Of a stretch of 64,000 bases of DNA, positions 51,188 to 63,262 are shown piece after piece. Source of the stretch: an uncultured Ruminococcus sp. (GTDB lineage: Bacteria > Bacillota > Clostridia > Oscillospirales > Ruminococcaceae). A program made the translations under genes and the position numbers. The notes beneath the pieces are model-generated. The model saw only the letters and a program-made list of their open reading frames with translations, did not search any database and was not told the DNA's origin. Each line of letters begins with the position of its first letter. Position 1 is the stretch's first letter. Where the stretch lies: assembly GCA_900539095.1 (NCBI GenBank), contig UQAR01000003.1, positions 7,359 to 71,358 on the forward strand, read 5' to 3'.

Positions 51188-51970
51188 CTATCCAAGTGCC
51201 ACATCAAGTATCATCATAAGCACAAAGCCCAGTGCAAAAACTATAGTTCCGATATTGGAGTGAGGCTTTTCCGACATTTCAGGTATAAGCTCTTCCACCA
51301 CCACATATATCATCGCTCCTGCCGCAAAGCTCAAAAGATACGGCAAAACAGGGATTATAAACTGTGCCAAAAGTATGGTCAGCACAGCACCCACTGGCTC
51401 AACAACGCCCGAAAGCACGCCGTATACAAACGCCTTGCCCTTTCCCATACCCTCCGAACGCAGCGGCAAAGATATTATCGCACCCTCAGGAAAGTTCTGT
51501 ATTGCGATACCAAGCGACAAAGCCAGTGCACCTGCGGCACTTATTGCGTTATGGTCAGCCGCCCAGCCTGCATACACAACGCCTACCGCCATGCCCTCGG
51601 GGATATTGTGCAGCGTCACCGCTAGCACAAGCATGGTAGTTCGCTTGAAACCGCTTTTCGCTCCCTCAGGCTCAGTAGCGTTCATGTGAAGATGCGGTAT
51701 CACCCTGTCCAGTATCAGAAGAAAGAATATGCCAAGAAGAAAACCCACTGCCGCAGGGATAAATCTCAGCCTGCCCATATCCGCCGACTGCTCCATAGAG
51801 GGTATCAGCAAGCTCCACACGCCTGCCGCCACCATTACTCCTGCCGCAAAGCCTGTCAAGGCTCGCTGGACAAGATAATGCAGATTTTTCTTCATGAAAA
51901 GCACACACGCCGCACCAAGAGATGTACCCAAAAACGGTATCAGAATGCCTTTAAAAATTGTCATGCTCAT
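51188..51970 (-). CDS. ZIP-family metal transporter (ZupT-like)
   Basis: The 260-residue protein has eight membrane helices. ZIP signature residues are in TM4-5: AVTLHNIPEGMAVGV and GIAIQNFPEGAIISLPL, where His/Asn/Pro-Glu form the binuclear metal site. A cytoplasmic His-containing loop follows TM3 (VIPHLHMNATEPEG). It imports divalent metals such as Zn2+, Fe2+ or Mn2+. The ATG overlaps the stop of the MntR-like gene by 4 nt (ATGA), so the two are translationally coupled and co-regulated. Confidence 0.92.
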   Translation of the reverse strand: MSMTIFKGILIPFLGTSLGAACVLFMKKNLHYLVQRALTGFAAGVMVAAGVWSLLIPSMEQSADMGRLRFIPAAVGFLLGIFFLLILDRVIPHLHMNATEPEGAKSGFKRTTMLVLAVTLHNIPEGMAVGVVYAGWAADHNAISAAGALALSLGIAIQNFPEGAIISLPLRSEGMGKGKAFVYGVLSGVVEPVGAVLTILLAQFIIPVLPYLLSFAAGAMIYVVVEELIPEMSEKPHSNIGTIVFALGFVLMMILDVALG

Positions 51971-52341
51971 TGTTCTTCACTGATATGATTCTTCAATGCC
52001 GCAAAGCTCTCGTCAGACAAAACGTGTTCTATCTTGCAGGCGTCATGTTCAGATATTTTTCTGTCAACACCAAGACTTACAAGCCACTCTGTCAATACAA
52101 GGTGCTTTTCGTAGATCTTTTCCGCAACATATCTGCCGGCGTCAGTTAGAGTGATAAAACCGTTTTCGTCCATTGTGATGAACTTTCCCTCACGAAGTAT
52201 CTTCATAGCGTTTGATACGCTGGGTTTTGTAACATTCAGTTCCCTTGCAACATCAATGCTCCTCACCTCGCCGTTTTGCTTGTTCCATAAAACGAGTATC
52301 GTCTCCAGATAGTCCTCCCCAGACGTGTGAATGTTTCCCAT
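51967..52341 (-). CDS. MntR/DtxR-family metal-dependent regulator
   Basis: The 124-residue protein begins with the DtxR-type winged helix (SGEDYLETILVLWNKQNGEVRSIDVARELNVTKPSVSNAMKILREGKFITMDENGFITLTDAGR). The dimerisation/metal domain follows with EKHLVLTEWL, ISEHDACKIEHVLSDESF, which keeps the Glu/His/Cys ligands typical of MntR/DtxR. No SH3 domain. It heads an operon with the ZIP transporter. The boxes at 52360-52375 and 52502-52517 suggest autoregulation. It is distinct from the feo-linked copy (27298-27678). Confidence 0.92.
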   Translation of the reverse strand: MGNIHTSGEDYLETILVLWNKQNGEVRSIDVARELNVTKPSVSNAMKILREGKFITMDENGFITLTDAGRYVAEKIYEKHLVLTEWLVSLGVDRKISEHDACKIEHVLSDESFAALKNHISEEQ

Positions 52342-52359
52342 TTGTATGCCCCTTTCCTT

Positions 52360-52375
52360 GTTAGCTATAGCTAAC
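52360..52375. promoter_or_regulatory. Metal-regulator box near the mntR RBS
   Basis: GTTAG-CTATAG-CTAAC, a perfect palindrome through its centre, 19 bp upstream of the mntR-like ATG. Confidence 0.7.
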
Positions 52376-52501
52376 TTGCATCTTTAAAATTACTGCACGC
52401 CACGAAACTAAGCCTATTAAAACAAAATGCCTTTTCACAAAAAAGCTTTTTGCAAACTTAGCCGCACCCTTCTCGTGCAGTATTAAAAGTATAGAATATC
52501 A

Positions 52502-52554
52502 GTTAATGTATACTAACTTATATTTATTATATCACAGAAAATATGTTTTGTCAA
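52502..52554 (-). promoter_or_regulatory. Promoter of mntR-ZIP with box at the start site
   Basis: Minus-strand TTGACA (52549-52554), a 17-nt spacer and TATAAT (52526-52531). GTTAA-TGTATA-CTAAC (52502-52517), one mismatch to the operator, begins at the predicted +1. The leader of ~175 nt is otherwise unexplained. Confidence 0.75.
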
Positions 52555-52560
52555 GCAAAC

Positions 52561-52600
52561 AAAAAAAGCCGTGACAAACCTTTTCATCTGCCACGACTTT
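52561..52600 (-). terminator. Terminator after the HMA-domain protein
   Basis: Imperfect stem AG-CGTG-CA / TG-CACG-CT on the minus strand with seven U. Confidence 0.8.
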
Positions 52601-52612
52601 GCACATAGCTAT

Positions 52613-52867
52613 TTACTTGAATCTTGCTAAAAAGCCCTTCTTCTCATAAGGCTCTCTCTCAGCGGAAATAAAGGTGTAGCCTGTTTTCTCCACAGCCTCT
52701 TTCAGCTTTTCGTCAGAGATATCCTCCTCAACTATAGCCACAGTTTCACCTTTTGCGTGTGAAGAACTTACCTTTTTCACCTTGAAATTCTGTCTGAAAG
52801 TGTCATTCATATGCGATTCACACATTCCGCACATCATGCCGTCTATTTTTACTGTGATCTTTTCCAT
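52613..52867 (-). CDS. HMA-domain metal-binding protein (CopZ-like)
   Basis: The 84-residue protein starts with an HMA fold: KITVKIDGMMCGMCESHMNDTF. The metal-binding M-C-x-x-C motif is present (MCGMC). The ferredoxin-like beta-alpha-beta pattern continues (VAIVEEDISDEKLKEAVEKTGYTF), then a short basic tail. CopZ-like proteins carry Cu+, but here the gene has a full GTTAG-N6-CTAAC box at its start site, linking it to the Fe/Mn-type regulon. Single gene. Confidence 0.88.
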   Translation of the reverse strand: MEKITVKIDGMMCGMCESHMNDTFRQNFKVKKVSSSHAKGETVAIVEEDISDEKLKEAVEKTGYTFISAEREPYEKKGFLARFK

Positions 52868-52891
52868 TTCTGACCCTCCAATGCTTAATAG

Positions 52892-52907
52892 GTTAGAACT
52901 TGCTAAC
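52892..52907. promoter_or_regulatory. Metal-regulator box at the HMA-protein promoter
   Basis: GTTAG-AACTTG-CTAAC with flanking G and C extending the arms. Upstream on the minus strand TTGAAA, 17 nt and TACAAT form the promoter, so the box covers the start site. Confidence 0.7.
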
Positions 52908-52959
52908 CATGCTTATTGTAACACAGCCTATAGCTTTTTTCAAGTCAATAATGTAAATT

Positions 52960-54414
52960 TTAATCTGCCGTTTGTCTGTTGTTCTCCGCAAGAAGATAAT
53001 TCTTCACGTTCCAAAGCTTTTGTGACAGGTCAACATAATAGGTGTGAGGGTTCTCAAATCTTGTTATCTCGTCCCAAAGTGTGTCTATCTCAGCCGCCGC
53101 ATACTTTACGATATGCTCGTATGCAGGCTTTTTGTATACACACTTGCCGTCCTTGAATATCTGCTGCTGTATAGGCTTTGCCTCAAAGTTTGTTATGACC
53201 TTTTTCTTCCATGTGAACTGCGGGTCAAAGAGCGTGAGCGGCTTGCTCTCGTCTATAACCTCGTCATGAACGCACAGCAGGTCAGCCACAGCCTTGTGAT
53301 TGTTCTTGTCATAAATACGGTAAAGCTTTTTGAAGTGCGGCGTTGTTATCTTCGCCACGTTCTCTGATATCTTTATCTTAGGCTGGATATTTCCCTCGTC
53401 GTCCTCCACAGCCGCAAGCTTGTAAACTCCGCCGAAAACAGGCTCGCTCTTTGCAGTGATAAGTCTTTCGCCAACGCCGAACATATCCACCTTTGCACCC
53501 TGATAGATCATATCCCTTATGAGATATTCGTCAAGAGCGTTCGACGCACATATCTTGCAGTCAGGATAGCCGGCATCATCGAGCATTTTTCTTGCTTTCT
53601 TTGAAAGATATGTTATGTCGCCTGAATCTATCCTTATTCCCACAGGACGGCAGCCCATAGGTTTCAGTACCTCATCGAAAGCCTTGATAGCGTTAGGCAC
53701 GCCGCTTTTGAGCACGTTATAAGTATCCACAAGCAGCACCGCACCATTTGGATAGCACTTGCAGTATGTCTTGAAAGCCTCCAGCTCGCTGTCGAACATC
53801 TGCACCCATGAGTGTGCCATAGTGCCGGTTGCATTGAAACCGAAAAGCTGGTCGGTGATAGTGCAGGCTGTTCCCGAACAACCGCCGATGCCTGCGGCTC
53901 TTGCACCGAGTATGGCAGCGTCCGCACCATGAGCACGCCTTGAACCGAACTCAGAAACTGCCCTGCCCTGAGCCGCTCTAACGATACGGTTAGCCTTTGT
54001 GGCAATAAGCGTCTGATGATTTATGCACAGCAAAAGATAAGTTTCCACCAGCTGAGCCTGCACCGCAGGTGCTCTCACCGTTATGATAGGCTCGTTTGGA
54101 AACACAACAGTGCCCTCAGGCACAGCAAAAATATCTCCCGTGAAGTGGAAATCTTTGAGATATTCAAGAAAGCCTTCGTCAAAAATGCCCTTTGAGCGGA
54201 GAAACTCTATGTCCTCCTGGGCAAAATGCAGATTTTCGATATAGTCTATGACCTGCTCAAGACCGCAGGCAATGGCAAATCCGCCGCCGTCAGGTATCTG
54301 TCTGAAAAACAGGTCAAAATAGGATATCTTTTCCTGCATACCGCTGACAAAATAGCCGTTTCCCATAGTCAGTTCGTAAAAGTCACACAGCATAGTGTAG
54401 TTGAATTTGTCCAT
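52960..54414 (-). CDS. pncB: Nicotinate phosphoribosyltransferase
   Basis: The enzyme makes nicotinate mononucleotide from nicotinate and PRPP in NAD salvage. The 484-residue protein shows the family start NYTMLCDFYELTMGNGYF, then FGSRRAHG (with the autophosphorylated-His region), GTMAHSWVQMF, LLVDTYNVLKSG, and the phosphate-binding VGIRIDSGDITYLS. Length is typical of the longer Firmicutes type. SD AAAGGAGA lies 7 nt before the ATG. Monocistronic. Confidence 0.95.
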   Translation of the reverse strand: MDKFNYTMLCDFYELTMGNGYFVSGMQEKISYFDLFFRQIPDGGGFAIACGLEQVIDYIENLHFAQEDIEFLRSKGIFDEGFLEYLKDFHFTGDIFAVPEGTVVFPNEPIITVRAPAVQAQLVETYLLLCINHQTLIATKANRIVRAAQGRAVSEFGSRRAHGADAAILGARAAGIGGCSGTACTITDQLFGFNATGTMAHSWVQMFDSELEAFKTYCKCYPNGAVLLVDTYNVLKSGVPNAIKAFDEVLKPMGCRPVGIRIDSGDITYLSKKARKMLDDAGYPDCKICASNALDEYLIRDMIYQGAKVDMFGVGERLITAKSEPVFGGVYKLAAVEDDEGNIQPKIKISENVAKITTPHFKKLYRIYDKNNHKAVADLLCVHDEVIDESKPLTLFDPQFTWKKKVITNFEAKPIQQQIFKDGKCVYKKPAYEHIVKYAAAEIDTLWDEITRFENPHTYYVDLSQKLWNVKNYLLAENNRQTAD

Positions 54415-54444
54415 TCTTATCTCTCCTTTTCAGATTACAACAAA

Positions 54445-54628
54445 AGGGACTAAAGTCCCTCAGTCTGTTGCAAAAGTGTCAAATCAACGGGCGAACACTG
54501 TTCGCCCCTACATACAAACAGCGTATTTACGTCGTTTGTATGGGAGCGGCTCAATTTCTGTTTCACAGAAATGTGACGTCCCGCTTGTTTGAGCCTTTTT
54601 TCAACACTCTCAGGGACTAAAGTCCCTC
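54445..54628. repeat. Composite non-coding element bounded by two AGGGACTAAAGTCCCTC copies
   Basis: The palindromic 17-mer AGGGACTAAAGTCCCTC occurs at 54445-54461 and again in the same orientation at 54612-54628. Between them lie the interspersed palindrome GGGCGAACACTGTTCGCCCC (54489-54508), a CATACAAAC / GTTTGTATG stem (54511-54542), TTTCTG / CAGAAA, and GGCTCAA / TTGAGCC with T6. No ORF. The layout resembles a MITE or a cluster of structured repeats between pncB and the phosphate transporter gene. Confidence 0.6.
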
Positions 54629-54675
54629 TTGATATTTTACCATATTATATCACTTTGCAGGTGCAAAAAGCTGAA

Positions 54676-56454
54676 CTAAAGTGCAAACTTTTCGGAATAC
54701 TCAGCCAGCAGCTTTTCATAATAATCCGGACCGTTTCTGTGAAGTTTGTCAAGATATTCATGCTTTTTAAGGCTGTTGTATTTCTCCTGATTCGCAATAA
54801 GATATACCGCAATATTCGAGCAGTGGTCAGATATCCTCTCAACATTTGTGAGAATGTCAAGGAAGTTCACGCCCACCTCAATGTTGCAAAGACCGTTCTT
54901 CGCCCTGTCGATATGAACAGCTTTAAGCTCCTCCACCAGTCTGTCAACGACCTCTTCCAGCGGCTCTATCTCCTTGAGCACATTCATGTCCCCGGTCTTT
55001 GTCGCCTGAATGGCAAGACCGATTATCTCCTGAATGGCATCACACACAACGTTCAGCTCATGTGTTGCCTGCTCAGAAAAGCTTATTTCCTTTTCATAAA
55101 GTATATCCGCAGTTTCCGAGATGTTTATTGTGTAGTCCCCTATCCTCTCATACTCAGAGATAAGGTGGAACAGTGCCGTAACAGTTCTCGACTCGTCCTC
55201 GTTCAGACCGCAGTCATTGAGCTTTATAAGATACGAACCTACTCTGTCCTCCAGCCTGTCTATAAGCTCCTCACGCTCTTTTATCTTGTCTATAGATTTA
55301 AGGTCATATTTGCCGAAAAGCTCTCTTACCGCAATAAAATTCTTCTGTGCCAGCACGCCCATTTGCACAACTGCCTCTGTAGCCTGTGCGATAGCAACGT
55401 TTGGAGTAACAAGAAATCTGTCGTCAAGAAGGTCTTCCTTAGTGAAAGTATCATCGTCCTCAGAGTTTTTCTTGTCCCTGATAGTCCATTCTGCCAGCTT
55501 TTCAAGCACTGTGTAGAACGGCAGGAAGATGATAGTTACCACCACGTTGAATATAGTGTGGAAGTTTGCAATGCTGCCGGTTGTAAAACTCTTGTTCCAA
55601 AATGGAAGTCCTATTGTATACTGAATGATATAAACTCCGATAAGGAAAATTATAGTACCGATAAGATTGAAGTAGAAGTGTATCATAGCGGCTCTCTTGG
55701 CATTCTTTGACGCACCGATGCTTGAAATAAGCGGCGTAGCACAAGTTCCGATATTAGTTCCCATTATGATAGGGAACGCAGACGCAAATGTTATCGCACC
55801 TGACACTGAAAGAGCCTGCAAAATACCGATAGACGCAGCCGATGACTGGATTATCGCCGTGAATATAGCACCCACCAAAACGCCCAGAACAGGGTTCTTG
55901 AGCACTGCGAAAAGCTGCTCGAACTGCGGCAGTTCCGCCAGCGGAGCTATCTTCTCCTGCATAAGTATCATTCCGGTAAAGAGGATACCTATGCCCATCA
56001 TTATCTCGCCCACGTTCTTTGTCTTGTTCTTCTTGCCCACCATTATGATTATAAGACCGATAACGATAAGTATAGAAGAGAAGTTTGACGGCTTGCAAAG
56101 CTGCAATATAGCAGGGCCGCTGCTGTCGCCCTCAAGGTTCGTGAGCCTCAGTATCTGAGTTGTCATGGTAGTACCGATATTCGCACCCATGATTATTCCC
56201 ACTGCACCCTTTAGTTTCAAAAGGCCTGCGTTTACAAGTCCCACCACTATGACCGTAGTTGCCGATGATGACTGCACCGCAGCCGTCACCAACGCACCGA
56301 AAAGTATTCCGGAGAACACGTTTCCAGTCATTTTCGCAAGGACTTTCTCCATAAGTCCGCCCGACGCCTTTTCAAGCCCCGAACTCAATATGGTCATTCC
56401 ATACAGGAACAGACCAAGTCCGCCTGCCATTCCGACAATGTTAAAGATACTCAA
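54676..56454 (-). CDS. Na+/phosphate cotransporter with PhoU-like tail
   Basis: The 592-residue protein has the inverted-repeat Na/Pi cotransporter membrane domain (~1-310) with the paired QSSSATTVIV and QSSAASIGIL motifs that form the transport site, and G-T-N-I-G-T segments. The C-terminal ~230 residues are two PhoU-like helical bundles (EYERIGDYTINISE; VERISDHCSNIAVYL). It imports phosphate with sodium. The first codon is TTG with AAAGGA 10 nt upstream. Its Na+ use fits the Na+-type ATP synthase. Confidence 0.9.
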   Translation of the reverse strand: MSIFNIVGMAGGLGLFLYGMTILSSGLEKASGGLMEKVLAKMTGNVFSGILFGALVTAAVQSSSATTVIVVGLVNAGLLKLKGAVGIIMGANIGTTMTTQILRLTNLEGDSSGPAILQLCKPSNFSSILIVIGLIIIMVGKKNKTKNVGEIMMGIGILFTGMILMQEKIAPLAELPQFEQLFAVLKNPVLGVLVGAIFTAIIQSSAASIGILQALSVSGAITFASAFPIIMGTNIGTCATPLISSIGASKNAKRAAMIHFYFNLIGTIIFLIGVYIIQYTIGLPFWNKSFTTGSIANFHTIFNVVVTIIFLPFYTVLEKLAEWTIRDKKNSEDDDTFTKEDLLDDRFLVTPNVAIAQATEAVVQMGVLAQKNFIAVRELFGKYDLKSIDKIKEREELIDRLEDRVGSYLIKLNDCGLNEDESRTVTALFHLISEYERIGDYTINISETADILYEKEISFSEQATHELNVVCDAIQEIIGLAIQATKTGDMNVLKEIEPLEEVVDRLVEELKAVHIDRAKNGLCNIEVGVNFLDILTNVERISDHCSNIAVYLIANQEKYNSLKKHEYLDKLHRNGPDYYEKLLAEYSEKFAL

Positions 56455-56579
56455 ATCAATTCATTCCTTTTCATGTTTTTTCCACTGCACAACGTCCGAG
56501 TACGCCCCTGCGTACCCCATTTCCTTGCTTTTTACGCCGATTTTATCACGATTTTACTTAATAAATAAAACAAAGCCAA

Positions 56580-56605
56580 AGCCTGCACGGATATCCCGTA
56601 AGGCT
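56580..56605 (-). terminator. Hairpin after the atp operon
   Basis: AGCCT-CGG / CCG-AGGCT with internal mismatches, 14 bp past the atpC stop. The T-tract is weak (TTTGGCTTTGTTTT). Confidence 0.5.
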
Positions 56606-56618
56606 CTGACTTCATTGA

Positions 56619-57020
56619 TTATTTCTTTCCTGCCACCACAAGTCTGTTCATGGCACGTCGCAGTTTCTGCTCCGCCCTTTCAAACTCCTTCTGGCTTGCA
56701 TTTTCTCTGAGCTTGTCCTCAGCCGCAGCCTTTGCCTTTTCAGCTCTTGCAACGTCTATCTCGTCAGCCCATTCAATAGCAGATGTCACCACTGTAACGC
56801 CGTCGGCAGACACCTTTATAAGCCCTCCCGAAATAGCGGCAGTTCTGAACTCGCCGTCTATTTTTATGCGGAAAGGAGAAGATACGATATTTGCCACATA
56901 TGGTGCGTGACCTGCAAGGATACCGATATCTCCCGATACGGTCCTGGCAATGATCTGCTCAGTATTTCCCTCAAAAAAAGTTTTTTCAGGGGTTATTATC
57001 TTTAGATCAAAAGGCGTCAT
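56619..57020 (-). CDS. atpC: ATP synthase epsilon subunit
   Basis: The 133-residue epsilon subunit has an N-terminal beta-sandwich (FDLKIITPEKTFFEGNTEQII, ISGDIGILAGHAPYVANI) and the C-terminal helical hairpin (EKAKAAAEDKLRE...). It connects the rotor to the c-ring and can inhibit ATP hydrolysis. It is last in the atp operon but separated from atpD by 112 bp that contain an additional promoter and a hairpin, so it may be made independently. Confidence 0.95.
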   Translation of the reverse strand: MTPFDLKIITPEKTFFEGNTEQIIARTVSGDIGILAGHAPYVANIVSSPFRIKIDGEFRTAAISGGLIKVSADGVTVVTSAIEWADEIDVARAEKAKAAAEDKLRENASQKEFERAEQKLRRAMNRLVVAGKK

Positions 57021-57081
57021 AATCTCTCTCCATAAGCTTTTTACAAATCAGCGTGCACGGCACTTTATGCCGCATACATTC

Positions 57082-57110
57082 ACTATATACTATAATCCGA
57101 TTCTTGTCAA
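57082..57110 (-). promoter_or_regulatory. Internal promoter upstream of atpC
   Basis: Minus-strand TTGACA (57105-57110), a 17-nt spacer and TATAGT (57082-57087), located between atpD and atpC. Just downstream the transcript can form CGGCA-UAAAG-UGCCG ahead of the atpC RBS. Confidence 0.7.
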
Positions 57111-57132
57111 GCGTTTTTCTTTAAACGTTCTG

Positions 57133-58545
<1,413 letters not shown>

Positions 58546-58614
58546 TTATTTACCACCTTTCAAAAAGGGATATCATCATAGCTTGATATGTTCAAAAGCC
58601 TGCTAAAATGCGAA

Positions 58615-58688
58615 CGAACGCTGTTCGCCCCTGCAAGACTTCTCAAACAATACCCACTACATTTACTTTTGAACGCCCGCATTCGGGC
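58615..58688. repeat. Degenerate interspersed repeat and hairpin in the atpG-atpD gap
   Basis: CGAACGCTGTTCGCCCC (58615-58631) is a truncated copy of the palindrome seen at 39389 and 54489. GCCCG-CATT-CGGGC forms a short hairpin (58675-58688). Both lie inside the atp operon between atpG and atpD. Confidence 0.6.
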
Positions 58689-58701
58689 ATAATTATTCTT
58701 C

Positions 58702-59565
58702 CTATCTTCCGATAGTTGCCGAGCTTATCTCCGTAAGCTCCTGAGTTATCTGAGCCTGTCTTGCCCTGTTATAAAGGAGCGACAGGTTGTCTATCATTTC
58801 TCCTGCGTTGTCCGTCGCAGACTCCATTGCAGTACGTCTTGCCGCCTGCTCAGCGGCGTATGAATCAACTATCGCCGCATAAAGCATACCGCTTATATAC
58901 TGAGGTATCATGCCGTCAAAGACCTCCTCAGGGGACGGGTCATAGATAGTTGACAGGTGTTTTCTGCCACCCAGCTTGTCAAGATCCTCCACAGGAAGTA
59001 TCTGCAAATTGCAAGGCTCCTGCGTCATAGCTGAAACAAAGGTAGTATACACAAGGTCCACCTTGTCATAATCCCCATGCCTGAACCCTGCGATAATGTC
59101 CTCCGCAATGTCCATAACAGTGTCAGCGTCAATGCTCTCAGCTATCTGCGGATATTTCCACACAAGGTCATAGTCACGCTTTTCAAAGAACTCAACAGCT
59201 TTCTTGCCCACTGCCATAACACGCAGCTGACCGCCTGACGCCAAGACCTCGTCAGCCTTTGCCTTAGCCATTTTCAGCACGTTTGAGTTAAAACCGCCTG
59301 CAAGTCCCCTGTCGCCTGCCACCACAATGAGCAGCGTGGAGTTCAAAAACTTTTTCTTTGTATACACCGACTTGAACGCACTGTCGCAGGATATATCGCA
59401 CATCGTCTTGAACAGCGTTTCAAAGAACGGCCGCACCGCCACTGCCTTGTCCTTGGCACGCCTTAGCTTTGAGGCTGCCACGAGCTGCATGGCTTTTGTT
59501 ATCTGCATTGTGCTCTCAACGCTTTTGATACGTCTTTTGACGTCTTTCATATTAGCTGTTGCCAT
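58702..59565 (-). CDS. atpG: ATP synthase gamma subunit
   Basis: The central rotor shaft, 287 residues. N-terminal MKDVKRRIKSVESTMQITKAMQLVAASKLRRA and C-terminal AEQAARRTAMESATDNAGEMIDNLSLLYNRARQAQITQELTEI are the paired coiled-coil helices of the family. GDRGLAGGFN is in the globular part. AAGGAG RBS; 13 bp after atpA. Confidence 0.97.
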   Translation of the reverse strand: MATANMKDVKRRIKSVESTMQITKAMQLVAASKLRRAKDKAVAVRPFFETLFKTMCDISCDSAFKSVYTKKKFLNSTLLIVVAGDRGLAGGFNSNVLKMAKAKADEVLASGGQLRVMAVGKKAVEFFEKRDYDLVWKYPQIAESIDADTVMDIAEDIIAGFRHGDYDKVDLVYTTFVSAMTQEPCNLQILPVEDLDKLGGRKHLSTIYDPSPEEVFDGMIPQYISGMLYAAIVDSYAAEQAARRTAMESATDNAGEMIDNLSLLYNRARQAQITQELTEISSATIGR

Positions 59566-59578
59566 TGCTCAGTGCTCC

Positions 59579-61661
<2,083 letters not shown>

Positions 61662-61662
<1 letters not shown>

Positions 61663-62177
61663 TACATCTCACCCACATTGTCGATGAACTTCTCGATAAG
61701 ACGTTCGTTGTCCTCGCCTGTCATATCCTTTTCCACAACTGCCGCCGCAGCTGAGAAAGCAATATCGGTGATCTCGTTCTTGATCTGGTTGACAGCGATC
61801 TTCTTTTCTCTTTCGATCTCTCTTGAAGCGTTGTCCACAAGACCCTTTGCCTCAGTTCTTGCCTCGTTTATTATCTCGTCAGAACGCTGCTGAGCCTTTC
61901 TTGTTGCCGACTGTATTATCTGTGCAGACTCTTCCTTTGCACCCTCCAGCCTGCTCGTATACTCAGCCTCCAGCTTTTCGGCGTTTTCCTTCGCCTCGTC
62001 AGCCTGTCTGTAAGTTTCCTTCACATCGTTCTTTCTGTCCTCGATGACCTTGTTCACCTTGTCGAACAGAAAATGCCTGAGCACAAGAAACAGTATGAGC
62101 GTATTGAGCAAAGTCGCAATTATCGTTGTCAGATCTATTGACAGAAATTCTGTCACATCGCCTGCTGCCAATACCAT
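61662..62177 (-). CDS. atpF: ATP synthase b subunit
   Basis: The peripheral stalk, 171 residues. One N-terminal membrane helix (TIIATLLNTLILFLVLRHFLF) and a long charged coiled coil. The first charged residue after the helix is the usual DKVNKVIEDRK segment. Coupled to atpH. Confidence 0.95.
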
Positions 62178-62219
62178 TTATCCAACCTCCCCTCCGCATT
62201 CATGCAGAGCAAATCTAGT

Positions 62220-62489
<270 letters not shown>

Positions 62490-62533
62490 TTATTTACTAT
62501 TTACTTTTTTATACTTTCCGCCAAAGCGGTAAA

Positions 62534-63262
62534 TTACTCTGTTTCCGCAGCCGCACCAACGTTTACCATGGTGAGCATCGAGAAGATATAAGCCTGTATG
62601 CACCCTGAGAACAGGTCGAAATACACGCTGAGCACCGCAGGTATACCTACCTGAAATACGCTGAACGCCCATGAGCCTGCCTCAAAAGTCAGACCCAGTG
62701 CAGATGACAGCGAGCCAAGTGCACCATAAAGCAGTCCCGTTATTACCATGCCGCCTGCAACGTTGCCAAAAAGACGGAACGCCATAGACGCAGGCGTTGC
62801 CACCTCACTGATGATATTGAGAGGCAGGATAAAAGCCACTGGCTGTGCAAAGCTTTTAAGATAGCCCTTGAAACCGTTCGCCTTTATCTTGTTGTATGTG
62901 ATGAGCACAAATGTCATAAGTGCCCACGTTGCTGTAACGTTTATGTCCGCAGTCATAGACCTCAGACCTATCATACTGATAAGAGCACCCAAAACCGCAT
63001 AGATAAGCAGCGTAGCAATATACGGTGCATACTTCATCATCTTAACGCCCATGTTCTCTTTGACCATGTTGTTGACGAAGTTCACAAGCATCTCCGCTAC
63101 CACCTGACGTTTTTTCTCAGGCACTTTTTTCAGGTCATGAGTAAGCCACAAGCACAATATGAGCACCGCCACGATTATGACCCAGCCCATTACTACCGTT
63201 TCGGTGAACCGCAGTCCCCCTATCTCAAACACGATCTTAGGACCGTTTCCAATACCGGTCAT
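62534..63262 (-). CDS. atpB: ATP synthase a subunit
   Basis: The membrane stator, 242 residues with five to six helices. The essential arginine lies in TPASMAFRLFGNVAGG. PLNIISEVATP and the last helices are standard. The ATG directly follows the stop of atpI. Confidence 0.96.
   Translation of the reverse strand: MTGIGNGPKIVFEIGGLRFTETVVMGWVIIVAVLILCLWLTHDLKKVPEKKRQVVAEMLVNFVNNMVKENMGVKMMKYAPYIATLLIYAVLGALISMIGLRSMTADINVTATWALMTFVLITYNKIKANGFKGYLKSFAQPVAFILPLNIISEVATPASMAFRLFGNVAGGMVITGLLYGALGSLSSALGLTFEAGSWAFSVFQVGIPAVLSVYFDLFSGCIQAYIFSMLTMVNVGAAAETE

Noticed and set aside
54589..55710. A long open frame of 373 codons on the plus strand
   Set aside because: It is exactly antisense to the Na+/phosphate cotransporter gene, has no RBS and codes for a Leu/Cys/His-rich product without family features. 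Codon structure of the opposite strand explains it.
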